Assembly: GCF_016767175.1 (NCBI RefSeq) | Contig: NZ_CP068564.1 | Span: 1,488,001 to 1,552,000 of the forward strand | DNA: 64,000 nt | From: Keratinibaculum paraultunense | GTDB taxonomy: Bacteria; Bacillota; Clostridia; Tissierellales; Tepidimicrobiaceae | Direction of reading: 5' to 3' | Part shown: positions 53,073 to 63,287 of the stretch, piece after piece | Numbering within the stretch: position 1 is the first letter of the stretch | How the letters are laid out: each line of letters starts with the position of its first letter | Program-made: the position numbers and the translations under genes | Notes under the pieces: model-generated | Told to the model about the DNA's origin: nothing | Seen by the model: only the letters and a program-made list of their open reading frames with translations | Database searches by the model: none

Positions 53073-53810
53073 TTATATATTTGAAAGTAAATCTATAAAA
53101 TTGCTACTAAATAATAGTTTTACTTCTTCTTCAGATTTCCCTAATATTTTTGATGATAGCATATAAAATTTATCAAAGTAATCAATAGTAAAATCATTTT
53201 TTGTATATTTTGTAAATGGAGAATCGCTTTCTATTAATAATTTGCTTGATGGCACAGTCAGCAAAAGATTTTTTCCTTTTTTAGTATTTAACATGTCAAT
53301 ATTTAAAGAAAAATAATATCCTTTTGCAATAGCACGCTCAAGCTCTTTATCAGTGCCAGTAAACCAATGAAGGATTATCCTGTTTTTACTTTCTCCTACA
53401 ATATCAATTACACTATCTACGGCATTTCTACTATGAATGCTAATAATTTTATCATTAAAAAAGCTGCAAGAATCAATAATTTTCTCAAAGATTAAAATCT
53501 GTTCTTTATTAACTCCATTAGAAAAATCTAAACCTATTTCACCTATATATCTACTCTCTGCTACATAATCTAAAAACAATTTGAGTTGACTCTTAAATTG
53601 AACAGCAAGTTCTGGGTGTAGTCCAAGAGCAAACCTACTATATTTTAAATTGTGATATTTAGCTTTATATCTAAGATAAAGTTTTGGTATATTAGTCATA
53701 ATAATGGAATAAATCTTGTTTTCCTCAATGAATTGAAGTTTTTCTTTAATATCATCATATAAGTCAAGGTGGGTATGAGTATCATATTTTATTATCTTCA
53801 TAATAATCAA
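53073..53810 (-). CDS. qatD: QatD: TatD-like nuclease of the Qat anti-phage system
   Basis: The 245-residue protein is a TatD-family metal-dependent nuclease. Every metal ligand is visible: H12 and H14 (THTH), E91 (GEIGLDF), H126 (SIHSRN), H148 (ILHWF) and D196 (ESDSPF). In the qatABCD system it is the nuclease component. The start is probably TTG at 53810 (ATG at 53801 also possible), and it overlaps qatC by 29 bases. The IS1182-type element ends about 60 bases past its stop. Confidence 0.88.
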   Translation of the reverse strand: MIIMKIIKYDTHTHLDLYDDIKEKLQFIEENKIYSIIMTNIPKLYLRYKAKYHNLKYSRFALGLHPELAVQFKSQLKLFLDYVAESRYIGEIGLDFSNGVNKEQILIFEKIIDSCSFFNDKIISIHSRNAVDSVIDIVGESKNRIILHWFTGTDKELERAIAKGYYFSLNIDMLNTKKGKNLLLTVPSSKLLIESDSPFTKYTKNDFTIDYFDKFYMLSSKILGKSEEEVKLLFSSNFIDLLSNI

Positions 53811-55080
53811 TTAACACTCCCTCTAATTCAGCCATTCCTCGTATTAAAAGTGATTCATAAAGTTCAACATTAGAATCTATTGGTCCAGACATTTGAATAT
53901 CGAGAAACGCCTTTTTAGCATCAAATTTCTCAAGTCCAAGTAAATATGAATTAAAATTCATCCTTGCTGTTGGTCCAGATGAAAAGTTTGAATCAAAATA
54001 AGTTGTCATATCCTCAATACCAGCAGACTTAATAGCTGCCCTTCTTATTACACATGGAAAACATGTTCCACAATGTTTAGTTTCACTTTCTCCACGCATT
54101 CTGCCTAGATCAGGATGAGAGCAAGACATTGTATTGACGATATTATCGATTAAAAATTGTTTATTTTTACACTCTGCAATCATTTCTCCTTTTGTTTTGA
54201 ACTGATATGGATTAATAAAAGTTACTTTTAAATTCAAGTTATCTATTAATTGCTGAAAAAGCTTTAAATAATGTGGATGTGTAGTTCTTGTACTACTTGA
54301 ACCTATTCTTGAAAAAGTTAATGGTATATTTAATGATATATAACCATTTTCAGGTATAAATAGGTTTATTCTCCTATCAAAACATGAAGCTATAGCTATT
54401 GCATGGCTAAAAAACATAAATGAACGAGATCTCATCGTATCCTCTTTTCCACCTAGTGGAGCAGCATAAAAAGAGAAAAAATGGTTTTCAGAAATTGAAT
54501 ATTTATTTACTAGCTCCTGTTTCAAAACTTTTTGATACTCTAATGTACCTTTTCCTCCTCCATAATGGCTTACAAAAATAATATCATTACCCTTTTCTTC
54601 CAACAAATCTATGGCTCCAATAAATGAGTCGAGTCCTCCAGAGAACATACATATCTTATTGATATCTAGTGTGTCAATTCTTCTCTGAGTCATCTGAACT
54701 CTGCGCATACTCTCTTCTAAAGTCAATTCTCTTTCTCTGAATGTAAATTCCCAATTGTCACCAGTAAGAAAATTTGTTATTTGTTTCAGTAGTTGTTTAT
54801 TGCTTTCCATCAAATCTATATTTAGTACTGGTAAATGCAAATGTATGCTTCTTTCCCACCCATCTAAAGCTTCTTTTCTCAAGATTATTCGATCAGCAGC
54901 GTAAACAGCTAATGATATCATTAAAAGGTCTATTGCTTCTATAGATGGAAATTTTGGTAATAATTCTAGTTTTTCCTTCCAAAAAGTATATCTATAATCA
55001 TCGAAACTACATGTTATGTAATCCTCATCAATAGCATATTCTTCATCAGAAGAATATTTATACACAATATTTATCACCAC
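53782..55080 (-). CDS. qatC: QatC: QueC-like protein of the Qat system
   Basis: The 432-residue protein has the PP-loop SGGLDS (147-152) typical of QueC/7-cyano-7-deazaguanine synthase relatives and a C-terminal cysteine set (C320, C337, C340, C343; HCGTCFPC) like QueC's zinc site. The N-terminal 140 residues are unique to this branch. In Qat systems it is thought to modify a substrate or protein with a nucleobase-like group. The start is GTG at 55080. QatB ends 20 bases upstream. Confidence 0.88.
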   Translation of the reverse strand: MVINIVYKYSSDEEYAIDEDYITCSFDDYRYTFWKEKLELLPKFPSIEAIDLLMISLAVYAADRIILRKEALDGWERSIHLHLPVLNIDLMESNKQLLKQITNFLTGDNWEFTFRERELTLEESMRRVQMTQRRIDTLDINKICMFSGGLDSFIGAIDLLEEKGNDIIFVSHYGGGKGTLEYQKVLKQELVNKYSISENHFFSFYAAPLGGKEDTMRSRSFMFFSHAIAIASCFDRRINLFIPENGYISLNIPLTFSRIGSSSTRTTHPHYLKLFQQLIDNLNLKVTFINPYQFKTKGEMIAECKNKQFLIDNIVNTMSCSHPDLGRMRGESETKHCGTCFPCVIRRAAIKSAGIEDMTTYFDSNFSSGPTARMNFNSYLLGLEKFDAKKAFLDIQMSGPIDSNVELYESLLIRGMAELEGVLIDYYEDNKI

Positions 55081-55100
55081 TACACCCCTTTAAGACAAAA

Positions 55101-55916
55101 TTACAGATATTCTTCAAAAGCTTTAAAACATGTATTATATAAATTGTCAATCTCTTTTTCAATACTACTTGAATGATAATCATAACTTTCTGGTTTCATT
55201 TCTCTCATCCTTAGCTCAACTTTAACACTAATATAATCTTTTAACTCTTTTTCTTTCTTAACCGATTCTTTAGGATTATCTATATATTTTTCAAATCTAC
55301 TCTGTAAATCACTCATAACACGTATAAAAATATATTCACTAACAAAAATTTCAATTACTTTTCTGAATAACGCCTCGTCAATTCTATGTAAGGCTTCAAT
55401 ATCTCCTCCATTTTCTACTACTATATCATAAAGTGTAGAAATGACTTCTACTGCTGCTCCTCTTGCAGCAATATCTTCTTTACTATCAACACTACTCGAA
55501 ATAACATTAACAAGTTCAGATAATACTTCTTTAGCACTTTTACCAACATAATCAATCTGTAAAGACCGAAGTGTTTTTTCAACTCCAATTTTCCTAAAGT
55601 CTTGGATTACTCTTCCTAAATTAATAGTTGTACTTTTTCCTGAAACAGAAGATTTAGTAAGCCTACTGGATCCACCTGATGCTCCAACATATCTACTCAT
55701 TACCCTGCCCTTATTGGATGAACTTCCTTTAACATATCTTGTCATTGCATCCTTTGCATCTTTCCATCTATATGGGACCCAATGTGAATTTGCCTTGTCC
55801 AAATTTTCTGGAATATCTTTATGTTCCTGGTCCTCGGCTGAATTATCATCAATATTATCATAATCCTTAGGTAATAATGACTTTACAGGTCCATCGTAGA
55901 TACTTGAAGTTCCCAC
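55101..55916 (-). CDS. qatB: QatB of the Qat anti-phage system
   Basis: The 271-residue protein starts MGTSSIYDGP and has a Gly/Ser-rich basic stretch (RYVKGSSSNKGR.., SRYVGASGGSSRL) followed by helical domains. The opening and the RYVxG repeats fit QatB, whose biochemical role is unknown. The identification rests mainly on position between a KAP-type ATPase and a QueC-like gene. It starts 2 bases after qatA. Confidence 0.82.
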   Translation of the reverse strand: MGTSSIYDGPVKSLLPKDYDNIDDNSAEDQEHKDIPENLDKANSHWVPYRWKDAKDAMTRYVKGSSSNKGRVMSRYVGASGGSSRLTKSSVSGKSTTINLGRVIQDFRKIGVEKTLRSLQIDYVGKSAKEVLSELVNVISSSVDSKEDIAARGAAVEVISTLYDIVVENGGDIEALHRIDEALFRKVIEIFVSEYIFIRVMSDLQSRFEKYIDNPKESVKKEKELKDYISVKVELRMREMKPESYDYHSSSIEKEIDNLYNTCFKAFEEYL

Positions 55917-55918
55917 GA

Positions 55919-57736
55919 CTAATTTCTCCTCTCTGATTCAATTATGGGCTTAATTTCTGGATTGTGCTTAATCCATTCATCTAAAATTTCATTAATTTTT
56001 TGCACTTGATTAATTTCTTTTGCAAAGTTCCACACTCTAGGTATATGGGATGGTTTTATCCTAGTACCACTCAAAGCTTCTAAACCTCTAATTATTGCAA
56101 TATGTGTTTCTTTTTTTAGTTTTCCCCATTCTAATAATGCTCTAAATTGCGTATCAATTATTTCGCTGGAACTTGTAATTTGCGAAATTAAATGTTCAAT
56201 TATTAATGCAGCTTCGTAATCATTTACTTCTTCTGCTTTAACACAAGCACTACGCAGAGCTGATTCAGAACCTGATAGCAATTTTTTCAATACCTCATTT
56301 GCTACTTTGCTCAATTTCATCTTTGGCATTTCATATCTATTATCAAGCGAAGTTCTAGCAAAGTAAAAATATGGACGCAAATCCTCATTTCCAATATAAG
56401 GCTCCATATTTAGCCAATTTATTACCCAATCATCATCCTTCCATGAGGCCAACTTTTCTAATGATTCAGTTTCGTTATTTTCAAGGGCTGATAGTTCAAC
56501 TATTTTACCCGTCAAGTCAATTGGTGCACTTACTAATTCTGCAAACATCCTTGGTTTGAAATATTCCAGCAGCATTGTTTTAGCTAAGATTTTTCTATCT
56601 AACTCAATACCTTTATGTTTGGCCATATTCAATCTCATTTCCATAGAATTCAAAAAACGCTTACAATGTCTTGGGTTACCATTTAGTCCCTTAGCTAAAA
56701 CCGATGAAATCTGCTTTGATATCTCTAAGCTCAATTTAACTTTATTTGCAATATCTTCATCGAAACTCTTTAATAAATTGTAATCAAGCTGAAAATCAAA
56801 AAAGTTCTTACTTTTTTGTTCATTAATAAATTCTATTGCTTTTTCAAACTCTTCATTCGTAAGTTCTTTTTCCATATATAGTAATGAAATATATAATTCC
56901 ACTTCTCTAGTACTTAACCTTGGTATTCTTACAGGATATTGAATAATTTTTTCTAAATATTCCTTTCCAATATCAATTCCAAGACCTTCAATCTCTTTAA
57001 ATTTTGTTTGAACAGCATAGGAAATATGTCTTTCATCAGCACCTATGATAAAAACAGTTCGTCCGACATATAAGAAAAGCCGTATTGCTTCAAGTGTTTC
57101 TAAAATTGTTTCAGGGCTACATCTATCAAGCTCATCAATAAATACAACTAACCTATCAATTTTTGTTTGCTTCAATAAGTTATCAAAATCTTTTCTAAAT
57201 GTAATAATGCTTTCACGCAATTCTTTATTCGTCAATTCTGCATTAATTGTTTCGAAAAGATTCTCTTTTAATATCTCGTCATTTGATGACATAATTTTAT
57301 CTATTAAAACAGAAATAGTAAAATCAGCAATGATTTTTGTTCCCCCTGTAAAAAATGATCCAATTCCTAAATTAATTGCATTTTTGAACAGTTTCATCTT
57401 ATCAATACTTTTATATAATCCAATAATACAATCTTTTGCTTTTTCATCAAGCTTCTTCTCTTTTTCAATAACATCTAAAATACTCCCCAATAAAGCTGTT
57501 TTAGCATCTTCGTAATCCTCAAACAACCAGCCATTAAAATATATTGGTACTATATCTTCATCTTCTTTAATAGAAGATATACTCATATTAATTAGACTTG
57601 ATTTCCCACTTCCCCAGTCCCCATAAACCCCAATTGTAGATGGTAATAAATTATCATTCTTAATAATATTGATTATAGTTTCAATCAAATAATCAAAATC
57701 AAGATAATCTAGTTCAGTTTCACTATCTTTCCACAT
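55919..57736 (-). CDS. qatA: QatA: KAP-type P-loop ATPase of the Qat system
   Basis: The 605-residue protein has Walker A GDWGSGKSS (39-47) and Walker B VFIDELDRCSP (around 197-207), the signature of KAP P-loop NTPases. A helical region that could touch the membrane (FFTGGTKIIADFTISVLI, near 128-145) lies inside. It is the sensor/ATPase of the QatABCD anti-phage system described in prokaryotic defence surveys. A possible promoter (TTGAGG, 17 bases, TAAATA at 57791-57819) lies about 60 bases upstream. The ATG at 57736 follows GGAGGTGAG. Confidence 0.9.
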   Translation of the reverse strand: MWKDSETELDYLDFDYLIETIINIIKNDNLLPSTIGVYGDWGSGKSSLINMSISSIKEDEDIVPIYFNGWLFEDYEDAKTALLGSILDVIEKEKKLDEKAKDCIIGLYKSIDKMKLFKNAINLGIGSFFTGGTKIIADFTISVLIDKIMSSNDEILKENLFETINAELTNKELRESIITFRKDFDNLLKQTKIDRLVVFIDELDRCSPETILETLEAIRLFLYVGRTVFIIGADERHISYAVQTKFKEIEGLGIDIGKEYLEKIIQYPVRIPRLSTREVELYISLLYMEKELTNEEFEKAIEFINEQKSKNFFDFQLDYNLLKSFDEDIANKVKLSLEISKQISSVLAKGLNGNPRHCKRFLNSMEMRLNMAKHKGIELDRKILAKTMLLEYFKPRMFAELVSAPIDLTGKIVELSALENNETESLEKLASWKDDDWVINWLNMEPYIGNEDLRPYFYFARTSLDNRYEMPKMKLSKVANEVLKKLLSGSESALRSACVKAEEVNDYEAALIIEHLISQITSSSEIIDTQFRALLEWGKLKKETHIAIIRGLEALSGTRIKPSHIPRVWNFAKEINQVQKINEILDEWIKHNPEIKPIIESERRN

Positions 57737-58175
57737 TATCTCACCTCCACTATTTAGAATTTCTAATTACTTTATAATTAAAGTTTATAATATTTATTAA
57801 AAAACTTTCTTATCCTCAATTATCTGATACCTATATCTCTATTTATAAATTATGATAACATATTTATCCATGCTTTCCAATAAAGTTATCCACAACTATA
57901 AAAGAATAAACTAAAAGTATCTCTTTGCCAATTAATAAAATTTTACCTAGAAATCTTACAGTGCTAACATCATGGTTTATATTTCAAAGAATACTGTTTA
58001 TTGCTCTAGATGACAAAAATAAAATACTTATATATCAGATAGAATAATGTTTTATTTTTTTGATAGAATTAAGAAGAAAATCCTATATGACTATAATTCA
58101 ATATATTATTACTTGATTTCCAAGAGATTTCCAAGATTAATTATAGCCTTAATAAACTGTATATGAACAATAGTT
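57737..58175. other. Intergenic region upstream of qatA
   Basis: This 439-base AT-rich stretch contains the likely qat promoter at its left end and runs into the ISLre2 element. Nothing else was recognised. Confidence 0.4.
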
Positions 58176-59860
58176 AGTGTAAAATAATTGTAGGAAAAAA
58201 TACAAAAAAGAATAGCCCCATATGTTATGATAGAAGTGTCAAAAACAAAAATCATAATAAAGGAGGCTATTCTTATGAATACAATTATACACGAAATTAT
58301 AGAAAAAATCACTAGAGATTTCAATAATAATATAGAGGATTTGATGTTAAATAGCAGGGATATATCAAGATTCATAATAAATACTAAAAAATCATTGGAT
58401 GAAATAGGAGCAATGATAGTAAAAGAAGCCTTAGAGATGCTAGATGAAATAATAAGAGAATCTAGTAGTAGGAAAAAGGAATATTACATACAAAGAAGAA
58501 TTGACGAAAAAACTTTAATTACAATATTTGGAGAAGTAAATTATCTAAGGACATATTACAAAAGTAAAAAAGATGGCAGCTATAGATATCTTTCAGATGA
58601 ACTAGTAGGAATATATCCATATGAAAGAATGGATCTTTCATACGAATCGGAATTAATAAAAGAAGCTATAGAAACATCCTATGAGAAATCAGGTAAAAGA
58701 GCCTCAAATAATGTACAAGTAACAAAACAAACAGTAATGAACACCATAAGAAAGCTAGGAGAAGTAGAAAATGACGAAGCGAAATTGCCAACTAAAAAGA
58801 AACAAGTAAAAACAATCTATATAGAAGCAGATGAAGACCATGTAGCATTGCAAAATGGGAAAAATAAAGAAATAAAATTAATCTATGTCCATGAAGGCAA
58901 GAAATACAAATCAAAAGGAAGATATGAATTAATAAATAAAAGATACTTTACAGGCTCATTAAAAAATAGTGAAGAATTATGGCTAGAAGTTGCTAATTAT
59001 CTAGAAGAAGCATATGAAATGGATAAGGTAGAAAAGATATATATCTCAGGAGATGGAGCAAGCTGGATAAAAGAAGGACTAAACTGGATTAAAGGAAGTA
59101 AACACGTACTAGATTACTTTCATTTATCCAAGTATGTAAGAAAAGCAACAGCACATATGCCTCATACAATAGAAGTATTATGGAGCTATATAAATAACCG
59201 TAATAAAGACCATGTAAAAGAATTACTAAACTTCATAATAGAAGAAACAGAATCACAGGCCAAGAAAGAAGCAGTAAAGGACAGTAAAAGATATATATTA
59301 AACCATTGGGACTCAATAATGAGGGGTTATGAGGAAGAATACATAGGTTGTAGTGCAGAAGGTCATATAAGTCATATATTATCCTCTAGATTAAGCTCAA
59401 GGCCATTAGGTTGGAGTTTGGTAGGAGCAGATCAAATGGCTCGCTTAAGAGTATATAAAGCAAATGGTGGTGATATATACGAATTACTAAGTAAGAAAAA
59501 AGGAGAAAGGCAAAAGGAAAATAGAATAATAGAGTTAGAAAAAAAGGTAGTAAAGAAGAAACTAAGAACAGCATCAGCAGAAACCATAGACAATATACCC
59601 TATATAAATGATGGAAGAAGAACTTGGCAACGACAGATACTAAAAGCCATTAGAGGTGCTTAAAAAGAATCAATAGTAGGTAACAAACAAATTTAAATAT
59701 AGAAAGAGCTATAATGAATAATAAAATAAAATGTTATAGCTTAATTTAGTGACCCCAAAAACAAATAGCTTATAAAAAAAATTGGTGAAACAAGCAACTA
59801 TGCACTTTTCATAAAATATGGGGAGATTTAAAAAAATTTTTCCTACAGTAACTTGACACT
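58176..59860 (+). mobile_element. ISLre2-family insertion sequence (intact)
   Basis: The ends share AGTGT and TGTAGGAAAAA in inverted orientation (left AGTGTAAAATAATTGTAGGAAAAA; right, reversed, AGTGTCAAGTTACTGTAGGAAAAA). The single transposase gene is complete. The target duplication is not clear. Confidence 0.82.
58275..59663 (+). CDS. ISLre2-family transposase
   Basis: The 462-residue protein (start at 58275 after AGGAGG) is of the ISLre2/UPF0236 type: YYIQRRIDEKTLITIFGEVNYLRTYY near the start, acidic residues in IYIEADEDHVAL and YISGDGASWI, VLDYFHLSKY, and a C-terminal basic region. It is full length for the family, so the element is potentially active. Confidence 0.9.
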   Translation: MNTIIHEIIEKITRDFNNNIEDLMLNSRDISRFIINTKKSLDEIGAMIVKEALEMLDEIIRESSSRKKEYYIQRRIDEKTLITIFGEVNYLRTYYKSKKDGSYRYLSDELVGIYPYERMDLSYESELIKEAIETSYEKSGKRASNNVQVTKQTVMNTIRKLGEVENDEAKLPTKKKQVKTIYIEADEDHVALQNGKNKEIKLIYVHEGKKYKSKGRYELINKRYFTGSLKNSEELWLEVANYLEEAYEMDKVEKIYISGDGASWIKEGLNWIKGSKHVLDYFHLSKYVRKATAHMPHTIEVLWSYINNRNKDHVKELLNFIIEETESQAKKEAVKDSKRYILNHWDSIMRGYEEEYIGCSAEGHISHILSSRLSSRPLGWSLVGADQMARLRVYKANGGDIYELLSKKKGERQKENRIIELEKKVVKKKLRTASAETIDNIPYINDGRRTWQRQILKAIRGA

Positions 59861-59879
59861 ATCTTCTATTCTCCCTTTT

Positions 59880-60752
59880 TTAACCTTGAAGTTGTTCTGG
59901 ATTATAATATAGATAAAGGTCCTCAAGATTAGGCTCTTCTAAATGAGCATCCTCTGCTGGAGAAGTTTCTGAAAACACTCTAACTTTAGTTTTATTGCCA
60001 TTTCTGTAATAACGAATAACAGGGAAGTTTTCAGTATTTGCCAATAATTCTATATCATCAACGGGGAATTCCCATACCTTTCCAATTAATTGATTAAGTA
60101 ATGTTTCTTCATCACTTTTGCATATTATTTTACCAGACTTCATTATAATGATATCATCTGCAATATCTTGGATATCTGATGTAATATGGGTTGATAGAAT
60201 GATAATTCGATCCTTAGAAATATGGGAAAGATAATTTTTAAAAACTAGTCGCTGCTTAGGATCTAAACCTGCTGTTGGTTCATCCAATATTAATATACGA
60301 GGTTCATTAAGCATTGCTTGAATTAGTCCTAAGCGCTGTTTCATACCACCAGAATAGGTCTTTATCTTCTTATTTTTCATATCAAACAGTTGAAATAACT
60401 CAAATAATTCATTAGCCCGTTTTTTAATAATACCTTTTGGAAGGCCTTTTACTGTACCTATAAAGTCTACATATTCCATACCTGTAAATTCTGGATAATA
60501 ACCAGAATTTTGTGGTAGATAGCCTAGTAGTTCTAAATATTCTTCTCCAAGTTTTTTAGTATTTTGGCCATTAAGCATTATCTCACCACTAGTAGGTTCT
60601 AATATTCCACATATCATTTTCATTAATGTTGTTTTACCAGCGCCATTTGCTCCTAAAAGCCCATGTATCCCATATCCAATTTTTAACGAAACATCATTAA
60701 CTGCCTTTTTCCCAGCAAATACTTTGTTAACATTAATAAGAGTTAATTCCAT
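59880..60752 (-). CDS. ABC transporter ATP-binding protein
   Basis: The 290-residue protein has Walker A GANGAGKTT (34-42), Q-loop YLPQN, signature YSGGMKQR (around 134), Walker B ILILDEPTAGLD and the H-loop LSTHI. It is of the type that serves simple ABC-2 exporters such as antimicrobial-peptide resistance pumps. It lies 59 bases after its permease gene and downstream of the VanRS-like genes. The ISLre2 element ends 20 bases past its stop. Confidence 0.92.
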   Translation of the reverse strand: MELTLINVNKVFAGKKAVNDVSLKIGYGIHGLLGANGAGKTTLMKMICGILEPTSGEIMLNGQNTKKLGEEYLELLGYLPQNSGYYPEFTGMEYVDFIGTVKGLPKGIIKKRANELFELFQLFDMKNKKIKTYSGGMKQRLGLIQAMLNEPRILILDEPTAGLDPKQRLVFKNYLSHISKDRIIILSTHITSDIQDIADDIIIMKSGKIICKSDEETLLNQLIGKVWEFPVDDIELLANTENFPVIRYYRNGNKTKVRVFSETSPAEDAHLEEPNLEDLYLYYNPEQLQG

Positions 60753-60811
60753 TTACACCTTCTCCTTCCTCTACAAATTCCATATATAAACCAATCATAA
60801 ATAAATCATCT

Positions 60812-62050
60812 TTATTCTACTTGATGTTTCTTAAAAAATATCATTGAAAGGGGTAATAAGATTAAAATAAGTAATATATAAACAGCTATAGCCATATGAT
60901 AAAATGTCAAAACTTTCCCAAAGAAGGAATATGTGACTAATCCATAGTACTGACGGCCGCTTAAAAAAGCAGGTAAAAGCCTTGTTATTTTTTGAAATAT
61001 CCTATTTCCTCTTTCCACTGGAATAAATAACCCACCTAAATAAAATAAGATTACAATTACCGCAACAGGCGTTGTCTTCTTAATTTTGGAAGATAAACTT
61101 AAAGCTATTGTTGCAACAGCTAAAGCACTTAAAAAGCTCATAAATATCCTGATTCCTATAGTTTTTAATAATGTCCAATTATACAATATTTTCGCATCTA
61201 ATACCTGTATAGGCAGATTCCATCCTTCAGTGCCAAAAAACAGTAATATGGGAACTACGCATAGTAAAAGCCCCACTAGAACAACAGCAATCGCAAATAT
61301 CAAAGAGGCAGTAATTTTTCCTGTTACTAATTTCGTCCTCCCGTATTTTGCAGACAATAAAATGGCATCCATTCCTGTTTCATGTTCCTCAGAAAAAACA
61401 CAGCTAATGCCAATTCCTATAGCTAGAACTAAAAATACAACTATGTCTAAAGAATCATTGATATAATTCCAACCTTGATAATAACCATACTGATAGGGTC
61501 CTTTTGTTATATTAGCTCTTTGTTGCCAAAATTCCCTCTCAGTACTTGTTAGATTCATTGAATCAAACCATGTTTCGATGTTTTTTTGTCTGTGTACATA
61601 AAAGTCGCCCAGTTCATCAAACTCTATCATCAATATATGAGGGTATGGACCGGATATGAAATTTTGTGAAAGCCAATAAAAATAAGACTCTCTAGGTTTG
61701 TAATATTCATAATATATGTCTTTAGGTAATGCTTTATCATATTCAAATCCAGTTTTATTATTTTCTACTATGTAATGTTCTTTTAAATTTTCTATATTGG
61801 CCCGAATCCTTTCATCTGTTTGTACTTGGTTTAAATATTCCTTGTAAAATTCCTTTTCATAATTTACCGCCTGTTTTCTTTTAAGTAAATTGCCATTATC
61901 ATCATAAAAAGTATATTTAAAGATATTTGGAACATAAGAGTAGATTAAAATTAGGTAACTTATAATAAGGGCACCTATAGTCAATTTAGAACTTAGTATC
62001 TTTTTTAGTTCAAATTTAATAATACGAGCTATTATTTTCATATTTGCCAT
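60812..62050 (-). CDS. ABC transporter permease (ABC-2 type)
   Basis: The 412-residue membrane protein has one N-terminal transmembrane helix, a large external region (about residues 45-195) and five C-terminal helices, a layout like ABC-2 permeases linked to bacitracin or lantibiotic resistance. No Walker motifs are present. It pairs with the ATPase just downstream. The start at 62050 follows AAGGGGG; MKIIARI nine bases on is an alternative. A terminator lies between it and the kinase gene. Confidence 0.86.
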   Translation of the reverse strand: MANMKIIARIIKFELKKILSSKLTIGALIISYLILIYSYVPNIFKYTFYDDNGNLLKRKQAVNYEKEFYKEYLNQVQTDERIRANIENLKEHYIVENNKTGFEYDKALPKDIYYEYYKPRESYFYWLSQNFISGPYPHILMIEFDELGDFYVHRQKNIETWFDSMNLTSTEREFWQQRANITKGPYQYGYYQGWNYINDSLDIVVFLVLAIGIGISCVFSEEHETGMDAILLSAKYGRTKLVTGKITASLIFAIAVVLVGLLLCVVPILLFFGTEGWNLPIQVLDAKILYNWTLLKTIGIRIFMSFLSALAVATIALSLSSKIKKTTPVAVIVILFYLGGLFIPVERGNRIFQKITRLLPAFLSGRQYYGLVTYSFFGKVLTFYHMAIAVYILLILILLPLSMIFFKKHQVE

Positions 62051-62074
62051 TTAAATCCCCCTTGTTAATATAAT

Positions 62075-62118
62075 AAAAGCCTATTATCAAGTATAAGTAT
62101 ACTTAATAATAGGCTTTT
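62075..62118. terminator. Terminator between the kinase and permease genes
   Basis: Perfect 13-base arms AAAAGCCTATTAT and ATAATAGGCTTTT separate the two-component genes from the ABC genes, so the latter probably have their own promoter or rely on partial read-through. Confidence 0.82.
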
Positions 62119-62162
62119 AAACTTGAAGAAAATATCAATAAAAAATAAATATTTCTTTATAT

Positions 62163-63287
62163 TTAATTATTTGTCATTTTAAGTGGAAAGTCCATAATGA
62201 TTTTCAAAGTTGAACTAGTCAATTCCGAACTAATTCTACCCTTATGTTTTTCCATAATCTCTTTTGATATAGCCAATCCTAAACCAGAACCCTCAATAGA
62301 TTTATTTCTAGACTTATCTATCCTGTAAAAAGGTTGAAACAGCTTAGAAGCTTGTTCATCAGTCATACCATAGACATCATTTTCAATAATAACAGATTGA
62401 TATTCCGAATTTGAAATGGTGTAAATTCTTATTTTCCCACCTGGTTTTGTATATTGTATAGCATTTTTTATAACATTGTAAAATGCTCTAGCAATCAAAT
62501 CTTGATCTACAAGAAATATAATAGACTCTTCTATATCAATCTCAAATTTAAGGTTTTTTTGGGTGATTTTAGGATAAAAAGTTTCTCTCATCTGTATTAG
62601 CAAATTTAATAAATCTATTTTTTTTAAGTTCAAATGAGAAATTTGAAGTTGAAATTTGGCCAAATCAAAAAATTGATTGATGAGATTCTCTAGTTCTTTG
62701 GATTTTTCCTGAATAATCTTCAAATATTTCTTTCTATTTTCTTCTGATATATTTGGTTCATCTAATAGCAAGGATACATATCCAAATATTGAGGTTAATG
62801 GCGTCTTCAAATCATGTGCTAAAAATGCCATAGATTGATTATGTTGTATAACTTGGTCTTGGTTTTGTTTTATAAGCTCGTTTCTTTCTTCGATTAATGC
62901 TTTAATTTCTTTATCTATGCCTAGATATTCCAGCTTATTTTCTGGCACAAGGTTATTTTTTAACATTTGAATTCTTTCATGGATTTCTAACGCTACCGCA
63001 TTTTTAACTTCTAAAACTTTTCTCATAATGAAAACTTCTGAAATAATAAATGCTATAATATATACTGCATAGATTAGTAGTATTGAAGTCTGCCTAATAC
63101 TACTCCAATCCAATTTCCCCTCAATATAAGTTTTACCATAAACCTTTACTTCTCTTATGTCAAACATAAAATTGTTTGTAAAAATGTGTAGGAAGTTACT
63201 TCCAATAATCATATATATAAGAATCAATATGAGAGTTAATATAATTAAACCTTTAAGAAAACTTTTAGTCGTTTTTTTCAATAACAT
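62163..63287 (-). CDS. VanS-like sensor histidine kinase
   Basis: The start at 63287 follows GGGGGGAGGG (374 residues). Two membrane helices flank a short external loop (about residues 11-30 and 66-90), and a dimerisation helix carries AHDLKTPLTS with the phospho-acceptor His at about residue 158. The ATPase domain has N (VIKNAIQYT), DxxG-like (NDVYGM) and GSGLGLAI. The compact input region suggests sensing of an antibiotic, peptide or membrane stress. It overlaps the regulator gene by 23 bases. Confidence 0.9.
   Translation of the reverse strand: MLLKKTTKSFLKGLIILTLILILIYMIIGSNFLHIFTNNFMFDIREVKVYGKTYIEGKLDWSSIRQTSILLIYAVYIIAFIISEVFIMRKVLEVKNAVALEIHERIQMLKNNLVPENKLEYLGIDKEIKALIEERNELIKQNQDQVIQHNQSMAFLAHDLKTPLTSIFGYVSLLLDEPNISEENRKKYLKIIQEKSKELENLINQFFDLAKFQLQISHLNLKKIDLLNLLIQMRETFYPKITQKNLKFEIDIEESIIFLVDQDLIARAFYNVIKNAIQYTKPGGKIRIYTISNSEYQSVIIENDVYGMTDEQASKLFQPFYRIDKSRNKSIEGSGLGLAISKEIMEKHKGRISSELTSSTLKIIMDFPLKMTNN

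Noticed and set aside
57045-57515. Plus-strand frame of 156 codons inside qatA
   Set aside because: It is antisense to the QatA Walker B region and has no ribosome binding site or recognisable domain.
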